A stretch of 64,000 nt of DNA from Alphaproteobacteria bacterium (GTDB lineage: Bacteria; Pseudomonadota; Alphaproteobacteria; VGDZ01), in contig VGDZ01000005.1 of the NCBI GenBank assembly GCA_016869515.1, positions 26,560 through 90,559 on the forward strand, read 5' to 3'. Every line of letters starts with the position of its first letter. Position 1 is the first letter of the stretch. Positions 55,669-64,000 of this stretch are shown here, one piece after another. The translations under genes and the position numbers were made by a program. A model generated the notes under the pieces. The model worked only from the letters and a program-made list of their open reading frames with translations, searched no databases and was not told the origin of the DNA.

Positions 55669-57167
55669 TTGCCTTCGTAGTGATCAGCGATCATGCGTTC
55701 GAGCAGGCGCACGCCGAAGGCCCAGGCGCCCTTGGGCACGGTCGGTCGATCCTTGCTTGTCCAAGCCATGCCGGCGATGTCGAGATGCGCCCAGGGCGTG
55801 CCTTCCTGGATGAAGCGCTGCAGGAACTGGGCGGCGGTGATCGAGCCGGCGCCGCGGCCCGAGCCGACATTCTTCATGTCGGCGATGTCGGAATTGATGT
55901 CCTTGTCGTAGTCCTCGGCCAGCGGCAGGCGCCACAACAGCTCGCCTTCGGCTTGGCCGGCCGCGACCAAATGGGTGGCAAGCTGGTCGTTGTTGGTGAA
56001 CAGGCCGGCATGAACATTGCCCAGCGCGATGACGATGGCGCCGGTCAGCGTCGCCAGATCGATCACGCAGCGCGGCTTGAACTTGGTCTGGCAGTACCAC
56101 ATGGCGTCGGCCAGCACCAAGCGGCCCTCGGCGTCGGTGTTGATCACCTCGACGGTCTGGCCCGACATCGACGTCACCACGTCGCCCGGCCGCTGCGCCG
56201 TGCCCGAGGGCATGTTCTCGACCAGGCCGAGAACGCCGACCACATCGATCTTGGCCTTGCGCGCGGCCAGCGCCCGCACCGTGCCGTAGACCGCGGCCGC
56301 CCCGCCCATGTCCCATTTCATGTCTTCCATGCCCTGGGCCGGCTTGATCGAGATGCCTCCGGTATCGAAACAGACGCCCTTGCCGACCAAAGCGATCGGT
56401 CCCTTGGGCCCCTTGGCGCCGCGCCAGCGCAGCACCACCAGCTGGCTTTCGCGCGCGCTGCCCTGGCCGACGCCGAGCAGCGCGCCCATGCCCAGCTTCT
56501 GCATGTCCTTGACGCCCAGCACTTCGACTTCGATGCCGAGCTTGGACAGCTTGCGGCATTCGTCGGCAAAGCTCTCGGGATAGATCACATTGGCCGGCTC
56601 GCTGACCAGATCGCGGGTCGCCTCGACCGCCTCGGCCACCTTGGCCAGGCGATCGAAGGTCTTGACCGCGCCCTGGGGATCGGCCGAGGACACTGTCACC
56701 GACACCAGCGACGGCTTTTTTTCGGGCTTTTCCTTGGTGCGGTATTTGTCGAAGCGATACGAAGCCAGCCGCGCGCCATAGCCGATCCGGGCCGCCAATT
56801 GCGCGGTCGAGAGCCGGTTGCCCTTGAGCGCGTCCAGCGCCACGGTCAGCGTCCTCTCGCCCGACAGCGCCAGCTTGCCGACCAACGCCCCACCCAGGCC
56901 CTCGGCCGCCAGGGCATCGAACGACTCGGCCTTGCCCAGACCGACCAGCAGCACCCGGGTTGCATCCAGCCCGCGCGGCACCATCAATTCCAGGATCTCG
57001 CCCTTCTTGCCGGTGAAGCGCGAGGCGCCGATGGCACGGGTCAAGGCGCCGCCGGTCTTGCGTTCGACCAAGGCCGCGGTCGGCGTCATGGTCTTGTTTT
57101 CGATCACGCCGACGGCAAGCGCACCGCCGCGCGGCAGGTCGATCCTGCCGAAACCGATCTTGAGCAT
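55665..57167 (-). CDS. pepA: Cytosol leucyl aminopeptidase
   Basis: 500 residues with the M17 peptidase motifs: GKGVCFDTGGISIKP near 265 (Lys and Asp ligands), MKWDMGGAAAVYG near 287, and NTDAEGRLVLADAM near 345 (metal and catalytic residues). It removes N-terminal amino acids and in other bacteria also binds DNA. It is divergent from lptF with a 109-bp shared upstream region. Confidence 0.96.
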   Translation of the reverse strand: MLKIGFGRIDLPRGGALAVGVIENKTMTPTAALVERKTGGALTRAIGASRFTGKKGEILELMVPRGLDATRVLLVGLGKAESFDALAAEGLGGALVGKLALSGERTLTVALDALKGNRLSTAQLAARIGYGARLASYRFDKYRTKEKPEKKPSLVSVTVSSADPQGAVKTFDRLAKVAEAVEATRDLVSEPANVIYPESFADECRKLSKLGIEVEVLGVKDMQKLGMGALLGVGQGSARESQLVVLRWRGAKGPKGPIALVGKGVCFDTGGISIKPAQGMEDMKWDMGGAAAVYGTVRALAARKAKIDVVGVLGLVENMPSGTAQRPGDVVTSMSGQTVEVINTDAEGRLVLADAMWYCQTKFKPRCVIDLATLTGAIVIALGNVHAGLFTNNDQLATHLVAAGQAEGELLWRLPLAEDYDKDINSDIADMKNVGSGRGAGSITAAQFLQRFIQEGTPWAHLDIAGMAWTSKDRPTVPKGAWAFGVRLLERMIADHYEGK

Positions 57168-57276
57168 GCCGGGAGACCCTCTGTTGCCGACCTCTGCCGA
57201 AAGGCAGCGGCACCATACAGGCGCTTCCTTCGCAGGGCTAGGGGGGCGGCCCGCAAGCGTCTATACTGCCGGCGCG

Positions 57277-58404
57277 ATGCGTGCCGCCCCGATGCGCCTT
57301 TGGCTCTATTTGTTCCGCCAGATGCTGGCGCCGTTCCTATTCATCGCCTTGGCCATGACCGCGGTGGTCTGGCTCAGCCAATCGCTGCGTTTCGTCGAAT
57401 TGATCGTCAATCGCGGGTTGTCGGCCGCCCAGTTTATCAGCCTGACGGCCATGTTGATGCCCGGCTTTCTTTCGATCGTGCTGCCGATCGCGGCTTTCAT
57501 CGGCACGCTATTCGCCTACCAGCGTCTCGACGTCGAGAGCGAAGTGGTGGTGATGCGGGCTGCCGGCATGGGTCCGGCGCCCTTGGCGCTGCCGGCGGCG
57601 GCGCTGGGCTTGCTCACCGCCGCCGCGACCGCTTGGATGACCCTGGTGCTGGGGCCGTCGGGGTTTCGCGCCTTCAAGGACGCGCAGTTCACCTTCCGCG
57701 GCGATTACGCCACGGTCCTGCTTCAGGAAGGCGCGTTCAACACTTTGTCGGACACGCTTACGGTCTATGTCCGCGCCCGCGGCAGCCAGGGCGAACTGAC
57801 CGGAATCCTGGTTCATGACAGCCGCGATCAGCGCAAGCCGATCACGATGATGGCCGAGTCCGGAACCTTGGTACGGACCGATGACGGCCCGCGATTCCTC
57901 ATGCTGGACGGCAATCGCCAGGAAATCGATCCGACGACCGGGCGGCTGTCGATGCTCTATTTCGACCGCTACAGCCTCGATCTGACCGCGTTTGCGGATC
58001 CGACCTCGCTGCGCTGGCGCGAGCCCGCCGAGCGCACTCTGGCCGAGCTGTTCAATCCCGGAACCGGACTCGACGACCAGCGCAACGCCAGGCGCATGCG
58101 CGCCGAGGCGCATCGGCGCATGGCGGCGCCACTTTACCCGCTGGCGCTGACGCTGATCGCGGCCGCCTGCGTGCTGGCCGGCCAGTTCTCGCGCCGCGGC
58201 CGTTGGCAGCGCCTGGCGATCGGATCGGCGATCGTCATCGCGCTCGAGATCGTGGCCGTCAGCCTGCCGGCCTGGGGCGCACGCCACGGCGCCGGCCTGG
58301 CCGCGCTCTATCTCCTGCCGCTTGGCGCCTTGGGCATGGCCGGCTGGGTGCTGACGCGCGATCCGGGACCCGGCCGCGCTTGGTTTGCGCGGTTCGCCGG
58401 CTGA
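57277..58404 (+). CDS. lptF: LPS export ABC transporter permease LptF
   Basis: 375 residues from ATG 57277; a second ATG at 57292 (MRLWLYLFRQM) is equally credible. Six helices flank a periplasmic beta-jellyroll (about 130-255). Typical segments: LRFVELIVNRGLSAAQF, LPGFLSIVLPIAAFIGTLF-like helix and EVVVMRAAGMGP near 90. TATACT at 57262-57267 could be its -10. It extracts LPS with LptB and LptG. Confidence 0.94.
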   Translation: MRAAPMRLWLYLFRQMLAPFLFIALAMTAVVWLSQSLRFVELIVNRGLSAAQFISLTAMLMPGFLSIVLPIAAFIGTLFAYQRLDVESEVVVMRAAGMGPAPLALPAAALGLLTAAATAWMTLVLGPSGFRAFKDAQFTFRGDYATVLLQEGAFNTLSDTLTVYVRARGSQGELTGILVHDSRDQRKPITMMAESGTLVRTDDGPRFLMLDGNRQEIDPTTGRLSMLYFDRYSLDLTAFADPTSLRWREPAERTLAELFNPGTGLDDQRNARRMRAEAHRRMAAPLYPLALTLIAAACVLAGQFSRRGRWQRLAIGSAIVIALEIVAVSLPAWGARHGAGLAALYLLPLGALGMAGWVLTRDPGPGRAWFARFAG

Positions 58405-59495
58405 TGCGTTTGTCGCTGACATTGTCGTTGTACTTGGGCCGTCACGTGCTGATGGCCTGCCTGGTAACCCTGGTCGGGCTGGCGGTGCTGGTTTTCCTGC
58501 TCGACGTGGTCGAGATCCTGCGCCGCGCCGCCGGCCGCGACTTGGCGTTCGGCTTGGTGCTGCGGATGGCTTCGTTGAAGCTGCCGACCACCGCCCAAAA
58601 GCTGGTGCCGTTCGCGGTGCTGTTCGGCGCCATGCTGGCCTATGTCCGCCTGACCCGCAGCCACGAGCTGGTGGTGGTGCGTGCGGCCGGAGTATCGGTG
58701 TGGCAGTTCTTGGCGCCGGCCCTGGGCGTCGCCGCCGGTCTCGGCATGCTGATCGTGGCGGTGATCAATCCCGTCGCCGCCAGCATGGCCTCGGCCTACG
58801 AGTCTCTCGAGGCGCGGCACTTGCGCGGCCGCGTCAGCCTGCTGGCGGTCTCGGCCAGCGGGCTGTGGATGCGCCAGGTCGACGCCATCGGTCAGTCGGT
58901 CATCCATGCCTTGCGCGTATCCCAGCAGGGCGTCGAGTTGGACGACGTCATCATCTTTCTCTATCAGGGTGCCGATCGCTTCGTCGGCCGCATCGATGCC
59001 AGGCGCGCGCGCCTCGAACCCGGACATTGGCGGCTCGACGAGGCGCTGCTGACCACCCCCGATCGGCCGGCCGAGCGCATTTCGATTTCCCGGCTCGATA
59101 CCTCGCTGACGCTGGCGCAGCTGCAGGAAAGCTTCGCTTCGCCGCAGACGCTGTCGTTCTGGACCCTGCCCCGCTTCATCGACACGCTCGAGCGCACCGG
59201 GTTTTCCGGCCTCCGCCATCGGCTGTACTGGCACACGCTGCTGGCCTTGCCGGCGCTGCTTTGCGCCATGGTGCTGGTGGCGGCGACGTTTTCGTTGCGG
59301 CTGTCGCGGCGCGGCGGCATCGGGCCGCTGGTGGCGGGCGGTGTCGGCATCGGTTTCGCCTTCTTTTTCCTGGCCGATGTCGCCTTGGCCTTCGGGCAGT
59401 CGGGCGCGCTGCCGGTGGTGCTGGCGGCCTGGGCGCCGACTGCGATCTGCGCCTTGCTCGGCTCGACCATGTTGCTGCATCTCGAGGACGGATGA
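58404..59495 (+). CDS. lptG: LPS export ABC transporter permease LptG
   Basis: 363 residues with the LptF/G topology: six helices and a central periplasmic domain; RSHELVVVRAAGVSVWQFLAP near 88 is the coupling region. ATG overlaps the lptF stop (TGATG) and its own stop overlaps lptD (ATGA). The partner of LptF in the inner-membrane complex. Confidence 0.94.
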   Translation: MRLSLTLSLYLGRHVLMACLVTLVGLAVLVFLLDVVEILRRAAGRDLAFGLVLRMASLKLPTTAQKLVPFAVLFGAMLAYVRLTRSHELVVVRAAGVSVWQFLAPALGVAAGLGMLIVAVINPVAASMASAYESLEARHLRGRVSLLAVSASGLWMRQVDAIGQSVIHALRVSQQGVELDDVIIFLYQGADRFVGRIDARRARLEPGHWRLDEALLTTPDRPAERISISRLDTSLTLAQLQESFASPQTLSFWTLPRFIDTLERTGFSGLRHRLYWHTLLALPALLCAMVLVAATFSLRLSRRGGIGPLVAGGVGIGFAFFFLADVALAFGQSGALPVVLAAWAPTAICALLGSTMLLHLEDG

Positions 59496-61603
59496 TCCGA
59501 CTCGTTCCGGTCCTGTGCGTGCTGCCCTGGCTGACCATCGGCGCCCACGCCGCCGAGGTGCGGCTTTCGGCCGACCGACTCGAACACGACCGCGAACTGG
59601 GCGTGGTCACCGCCAGCGGCAATGTCGAGCTGGTCCAGGGCGGGCGGGTGCTGCGCGCCGACACCATCACCTACAACGAACGCCTCGACAGCGCCGTCGC
59701 CACCGGCGCGATCAGCCTGCTGGAGGAGAACGGCAACGTCATCTTCGCCGACTATCTCGAGCTGCGCGACGGCATGCGCAACGGGCTGATGCAGGGCATC
59801 CGCATCAAGATGGCCGATCGCGCGCGCATGGCGGCGATCGAGGCCAGGCGCGAGGACGGCAATACCCTGGTCATGAGCCGCGGCGTCTATTCGCCCTGCC
59901 GCATCTGTGAGGGACAGGCTCCGAAATGGCAGGTCAAGGGCACCACCGTCACCCACGACCAGGCCGATCGCACCATCGAGTACCGCGATGCCTGGCTGGA
60001 GGCCTTCGGCGTCCCGGTCGCCTATGCGCCCTATTTCTTCCATCCCGATCCCACCGTGCGCCGACAGAGCGGATTTCTCACGCCCGATTACGGCCATTCC
60101 TCGACGCTGGGCTACACGCTGACGGTGAACTACTATTGGGACATCGCTCCCGACCGCGACATCACCCTCAAGCCGATGCTGACGACCAAAGAGGGTGCGG
60201 TATTCGCCGGCCAGTACCGCCAGATGACCGACGCCGGCGAATTCAACCTCGACACCAGTTTCACCATGGCCGATCGGCGCGATTCGATCGGCCGCCGCAC
60301 CGACGACAGCGATTTCCGCGGCCACGTCAAGGGCCTGGGACGCTTCACCCTCGACGACCATTCGCGCTGGGGATTCAATCTTTCGCGCACCACCGACGAC
60401 ACCTATCTGCGGCGCTACGAAATCCCGCATGAGAATGAGCGCTCGTTGGTCAGCCGGGCCTTCGCCGAAACCGCGCCCGGTCGCGACTATCTCGCCATCA
60501 ACAGCTACAGCTTCCAGGGCCTGCGCCAGACCGACCAGCCCGGCCAGTCGCCCTATGTCCTGCCGATGGCCGAGTTCAGCCGCGTCGGCGAACCGACCCG
60601 GCTTGGCGCCCGCACCGCCTTCGATGCCAATCTGGTGGCGATCCACCGCACCGAAGGCACCGATACCCGGCGCGCCTCGGCGCGCGGCGAGTGGCGGCTG
60701 CCGCACGTTTCGCCCTACGGCGAGCTCTACACCATGACCGCGTCCCTGCGCGGAGACGGCTGGTCGGTCGACGCCGACAAGCCGCCCCGCAGCGGCCCGC
60801 GCAATACCAGCGGCAGCTTCGGCCGCGCCGTTCCCGAACTGGAAATGGAATGGCGCTATCCCTGGATGCGGCCGGTGGGCGAATACCGCCAAGTGGTCGA
60901 GCCGATCGCCCAGGGCGTGCTTTCCCCCAATGGCGGCAATCCGCGCAAGCTGCCCAACGAGGACAGCCGTTCGTTCGAGTTCGACGACAGTTCGCTGTTC
61001 GATGCCAACCGCTTCCCGGGCCAGGATCGCATCGAAGGCGGTCCGCGCGCCAATTACGGCCTTCGCTTCGCCTTGCACGACGCCGAAGGCGGCTATGCCA
61101 GCATCCTCGCCGGCCAAAGCTTCCGTGCCCGCGACGACGACACTTTCGCCCGCGGATCCGGTCTCGAAAACCAGCGCTCGGACTATGTCGGCGCGATCCG
61201 CATCGTGCCCTCGGATCGGGTCCAATACATCCAGCGCGTGCGGGTCTCCGAGGACAATGGCGACGTCCTGCGCAACGAAGGCTATCTGATCGCCGGCCCG
61301 ACCGCCTTCAAGATCACGCTCGGCTATGTCCGGCTGGATCGCGACCGCACTTCGCCCGAGCTCGATGCGCGCGAAGAGCTCTTTGCCGCGCTCAACGCCC
61401 GCATCGACGACCAGTGGTCGTTGCGCGCCGAGACCCGCGACGACCTCCAACTCGACCGCTTCGTGCGCAATTCGGTCGGCGTGGTCTACAAGGACGAATG
61501 CGTCACCTTCACCTTCGGCATCGAGCGCAACTATACCCGCGACCGCGACGTCGAGCCCTCGACCTCGATCCGCTTCCGCATCTACCTGCGCAATCTCGGT
61601 TAG
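59492..61603 (+). CDS. lptD: LPS-assembly protein LptD
   Basis: 703 residues: signal peptide about 1-20, an N-terminal OstA/LptA-like beta-jellyroll (AEVRLSADRLEHDRELGVV, GNVELVQGGRVLRADTITYN), YSPCRICEG with two Cys near 132-135, then the large C-terminal beta-barrel with Tyr/Phe-rich strands ending RIYLRNLG; another Cys lies in YKDECVTF. It inserts LPS into the outer leaflet. The row lptF-lptG-lptD-surA is typical for Alphaproteobacteria. Confidence 0.95.
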   Translation: MIRLVPVLCVLPWLTIGAHAAEVRLSADRLEHDRELGVVTASGNVELVQGGRVLRADTITYNERLDSAVATGAISLLEENGNVIFADYLELRDGMRNGLMQGIRIKMADRARMAAIEARREDGNTLVMSRGVYSPCRICEGQAPKWQVKGTTVTHDQADRTIEYRDAWLEAFGVPVAYAPYFFHPDPTVRRQSGFLTPDYGHSSTLGYTLTVNYYWDIAPDRDITLKPMLTTKEGAVFAGQYRQMTDAGEFNLDTSFTMADRRDSIGRRTDDSDFRGHVKGLGRFTLDDHSRWGFNLSRTTDDTYLRRYEIPHENERSLVSRAFAETAPGRDYLAINSYSFQGLRQTDQPGQSPYVLPMAEFSRVGEPTRLGARTAFDANLVAIHRTEGTDTRRASARGEWRLPHVSPYGELYTMTASLRGDGWSVDADKPPRSGPRNTSGSFGRAVPELEMEWRYPWMRPVGEYRQVVEPIAQGVLSPNGGNPRKLPNEDSRSFEFDDSSLFDANRFPGQDRIEGGPRANYGLRFALHDAEGGYASILAGQSFRARDDDTFARGSGLENQRSDYVGAIRIVPSDRVQYIQRVRVSEDNGDVLRNEGYLIAGPTAFKITLGYVRLDRDRTSPELDAREELFAALNARIDDQWSLRAETRDDLQLDRFVRNSVGVVYKDECVTFTFGIERNYTRDRDVEPSTSIRFRIYLRNLG

Positions 61604-61616
61604 GCTATATCTGCCG

Positions 61617-62864
61617 ATGATGTTTCGCGTCTTCAGCCTGATGGCTTCGCTCCTCCTGCTCGCCGCTTCCGCCGGCGCCCAAGAGGGCTTGCGCATTGCC
61701 GCCGTGGTCAATGACGACATCCTCTCGGCGCGCGACCTCGAGATCCGGGTCCGCATGATCATGTCGGCGACGCGCATCGACGATTCGCCCGAGAACCGCC
61801 GCCGCATGCGGGCCGACGTGCTGCGCGCCTTGATCGACGAACGCCTGCAGATCCAGGAGGCCAAGCGCCTCGGCATCGCCGTCACCGAGGACGAATTGCA
61901 GCGGGCGCGGAGCAACATTGCCCGCCAGAACAACGTGCCGGTCGAGCGCTTCGACGAGTTTCTTGCCCGCACCGGCATCGACAAGGAAGGGCTGAACGCG
62001 CGCCTGACGGCCGAATTGTCCTGGAGCAAGGTCATCAACCAGCGCCTGCGGCCGTTGACCCGGGTTTCCGACGAGGAGATCGATGCCGCCCTGGTGCGGC
62101 TGGAGTCATCCCGCGGCCAGATCGAGACGCTGATGTCCGAGATCCTGATCCCGGTCGACCGCGCCGAGAACGACGCCGAGATCGGGCGCAGCGCCGCGCG
62201 CCTGGCGGGGCAGATCGCCGGAGGATCGTCCTTCGCCGACATCGCCCGCCAGTTCTCGGCCGGCGCCACCGCCGGGTCGGGCGGCGACATCGGCTGGGTC
62301 CTGCCCGGGCAGTTGCCGGAGGAGCTCGACGAGGCGCTGTCCAAGCTGCCGGTCGGGCGCGTGTCCGAGCCGATCCGCAGCTTCGGCGGGTACTACCTCC
62401 TGCTGGCGCGCGACCGGCGCAAGGCGCTGACGCCCGATCCGATGCGCGCTCGCCTGCTGATCGCGCAGCTACTGGTGGCGGTGAGCGCCGAGACGCCGGC
62501 CGATGCAGCCCTGGCGCGCTTGCGCGCTTTGATCCCGAAGATCAAGAGCTGCCTCGACCTGGCCAATGTCGCCACCGCCGAGCGGCTGTCTGGATCGGGC
62601 GAATTGGGCTCGTTTCTGTTGGCCGACATGGCCGAGGGCCTGCGCAACCAGGTCGCCCAGCTCGAGACCGGTCAGTCGACGCAACCCGAGCGCATCGCCG
62701 AGGGCTGGCGCGTCATCACGGTCTGCAACCGCACCGAGGATCGCGCCACCGCGGTGCCGACGCGCGATGCAGTGGCCGACACGCTGGTGCAGCGCCGGTT
62801 GTCGCTGCAGGCTCTGCGCTATTTGCGCAATTTGAGGCGCGACGCGTTCATCGAGTTCCGCTGA
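61617..62864 (+). CDS. surA: Periplasmic chaperone/peptidyl-prolyl isomerase SurA
   Basis: 415 residues: signal peptide (LMASLLLLAASAGAQ), SurA N-terminal helical domain (IAAVVNDDILSARDLE onward, 28-165), one parvulin domain (about 170-275; AGSGGDIGWVLPGQLPEEL), and a C-terminal helix. It escorts outer-membrane proteins such as LptD, encoded just upstream with a 13-bp gap. Confidence 0.93.
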   Translation: MMFRVFSLMASLLLLAASAGAQEGLRIAAVVNDDILSARDLEIRVRMIMSATRIDDSPENRRRMRADVLRALIDERLQIQEAKRLGIAVTEDELQRARSNIARQNNVPVERFDEFLARTGIDKEGLNARLTAELSWSKVINQRLRPLTRVSDEEIDAALVRLESSRGQIETLMSEILIPVDRAENDAEIGRSAARLAGQIAGGSSFADIARQFSAGATAGSGGDIGWVLPGQLPEELDEALSKLPVGRVSEPIRSFGGYYLLLARDRRKALTPDPMRARLLIAQLLVAVSAETPADAALARLRALIPKIKSCLDLANVATAERLSGSGELGSFLLADMAEGLRNQVAQLETGQSTQPERIAEGWRVITVCNRTEDRATAVPTRDAVADTLVQRRLSLQALRYLRNLRRDAFIEFR

Positions 62865-62870
62865 ACGGCG

Positions 62871-63848
62871 ATGAAGCCGATCGCATTGACCATGGGCGAA
62901 CCGGCCGGAATCGGTGGCGAGATCGCGGTTGCCGCCTGGCGGCGGCGCGCCGAGAACCTGCCGCCCTTCTTCGCCGTCGACGATGCCGCGCGTCTCGCCG
63001 CGCTGGGCGTTCCGGTGGCCAAGATCGGCCACCCCGCCGAGGCCGCGACCGCGTTCGACCGGGCGCTGCCGGTGCTGGTCGAGCCGCTTCCCTCCCCGGT
63101 CCGACCCGGACAGCCCGACGCCGCCAATGCATCGGCCGTAATCCGCTCGATCGAGCGCGCCGTGGCCCTGGCCAAGACCGGCGATGCGGCCGCGGTCGTC
63201 ACCAATCCGATCCACAAGGCGAGCCTTTACGCCGCCGGTTTCCGCTATCCCGACCACACCGAGTTCCTCGGGGCGCTGGCCGGTGCGGCCAAGCGGCCGG
63301 TGATGTTGCTGGCGGCGGGCGACTTCCGGGTCGTACCGGTGACGGTGCACCTGGCGCTGCGCCAGGCCCTGGCGACGCTCGACCGCAACTTGATCGTCGA
63401 CACCGGCGAGATCGTCGCGGCGGCGCTCAAGCGCGATTTCGGCATCGCCCGCCCGCGGCTGACGGTGGCCGGGGTCAACCCCCATGCCGGCGAGGATGGC
63501 GGCCTTGGTCGCGAGGAAATCGAGATCGTGGCGCCGGCAGTGGCGGCGCTGGCGGCGCGCGGCCTTGCCGTTTCGGGGCCGACATCGCCCGATACCTTGT
63601 TCCACCCCGAAGCGCGCGCGACTTACGATGCCGTGCTGTGCATGTATCACGATCAGGCACTGATCCCGCTCAAGACGGTCGACTTCTGGGGCGGGGTCAA
63701 TGTCACGCTCGGGCTCTCGATCGTCCGCGCCTCGCCCGATCACGGCACGGCGTTCAGATTGGCCGGGACGGGACGGGCCGATCCCGCCAGCCTGATGGCG
63801 GCGTTGCGTCTTGCGGCCGAGATCGCCCGCCGTCGTGGCCTCGCCTGA
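62871..63848 (+). CDS. pdxA: 4-hydroxythreonine-4-phosphate dehydrogenase
   Basis: 325 residues of the PdxA family: ALTMGEPAGIGGE at the start, VTNPIHKASL near 110, GVNPHAGEDGGLGREE near 200, MYHDQALIPLK near 262 and SPDHGTAFRLAGTGRAD near 288. It oxidises 4-phosphohydroxy-L-threonine in vitamin B6 synthesis. Starts six bases after surA; its end overlaps rsmA by 14 bp. Confidence 0.96.
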   Translation: MKPIALTMGEPAGIGGEIAVAAWRRRAENLPPFFAVDDAARLAALGVPVAKIGHPAEAATAFDRALPVLVEPLPSPVRPGQPDAANASAVIRSIERAVALAKTGDAAAVVTNPIHKASLYAAGFRYPDHTEFLGALAGAAKRPVMLLAAGDFRVVPVTVHLALRQALATLDRNLIVDTGEIVAAALKRDFGIARPRLTVAGVNPHAGEDGGLGREEIEIVAPAVAALAARGLAVSGPTSPDTLFHPEARATYDAVLCMYHDQALIPLKTVDFWGGVNVTLGLSIVRASPDHGTAFRLAGTGRADPASLMAALRLAAEIARRRGLA

Positions 63849-64000
63849 GCCCCTCGGTGCGCTGCTGGCGCGTCACGGGCTGACGCCGGATCGCCGCTTC
63901 GGCCAGAACTTCCTGCACGATCGGCGCGTCGTCGCCCGCATTGCCGCGGCCGCGGCCCCGTTCGACCCAATGCCGGTGATCGAAATCGGACCCGGCCCCA
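63835..64000 (+). CDS. rsmA: 16S rRNA dimethyladenosine transferase RsmA (KsgA), N-terminal part
   Basis: First 55 codons, cut by the window edge. RFGQNFLHD near 22-30 and VIEIGPGP at the edge (SAM-binding motif I) identify RsmA, which dimethylates two adjacent adenines near the 3' end of 16S rRNA. The GTG start lies 14 bp inside the pdxA end, a common surA-pdxA-rsmA arrangement. Confidence 0.93.
   Translation, partial: MASPEPLGALLARHGLTPDRRFGQNFLHDRRVVARIAAAAAPFDPMPVIEIGPGP

Noticed and set aside
58964..62344. Very long open frame antisense to lptG-lptD-surA (over 1100 codons)
   Set aside because: It is the mirror of well-supported genes with clear motifs; open antisense frames are common at this G+C, and the product is Arg/Ala/Gly-rich without recognisable domains.

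Overview
The window is a high-GC (about two thirds G+C by eye) stretch of a chromosome from an alphaproteobacterium, most likely a Rhodospirillales-type lineage. The evidence is the gene neighbourhoods: pdhA-pdhB(lipoyl)-pdhC-lpdA-lipA-COQ10 downstream of eno-ftsB, surA-pdxA-rsmA behind lptFGD, pepA-holC, tpiA/secG/pyrG next to ppiD, an NDUFS4-type complex I accessory subunit, and a FixLJ-type two-component pair. There is no rRNA, prophage, IS element or CRISPR. No gene-free stretch exceeds 300 bases; the longest, 21222-21475, carries a candidate small RNA.

Layout. 1-1.3 kb: isoprenoid/phospholipid genes ispF-pgpA-cinA. 1.3-13.5 kb (minus strand): a long core block trpD-trpC-eno-hydratase-ftsB-pdhA-pdhB-pdhC-lpdA-lipA-COQ10 and a histidine kinase. 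13.5-17.3 kb (plus): a copper cassette (CueR-controlled copA-cueR, a YibQ-type polysaccharide deacetylase, CueR-controlled copZ) between trpD and ppiD. 17.3-23.9 kb: GNAT, ppiD, tpiA, a FixJ-like regulator, a candidate sRNA, secG, pyrG and a single-domain receiver. 23.9-34 kb (minus): an EAL phosphodiesterase, a full branched-chain amino acid type ABC operon with a hydrolase, a four-rhodanese protein, and a DUF899-tfoX pair with a strong operator-containing promoter. 34-46 kb: tRNA-Arg and tRNA-Pro around an NDUFS4-like gene; thioesterase and DUF192; an FNR box driving a 30-residue membrane peptide; a vWA protein with two dienelactone hydrolases; a small haem-copper-oxidase-like protein; SDR; EamA; a second TfoX; FixJ/FixL-like genes; a phosphomannomutase; RidA. 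46-55 kb: tRNA-Lys, two paralogous lipoproteins, a 4-hydroxy-acid catabolism operon resembling Pseudomonas lva, and a lower-GC BstYI/BglII-type restriction-modification pair. 55-64 kb: holC-pepA and, divergently, lptF-lptG-lptD-surA-pdxA-rsmA.

The most unusual structure is a family of 137-bp two-hairpin palindromic repeats (three full copies, one half copy). They sit exactly at gene 3' ends, so their terminal TAG/TAA, or a TGA just inside, is the stop codon of the flanking genes; their stems co-vary between copies. Other notable signals are two CueR promoters with identical geometry whose expected transcription start is the A of the ATG (leaderless mRNAs), the perfect FNR palindrome in front of the tiny membrane peptide, and the lva-like operon.

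All calls come from reading the sequence and from remembered family features. No database search was run.
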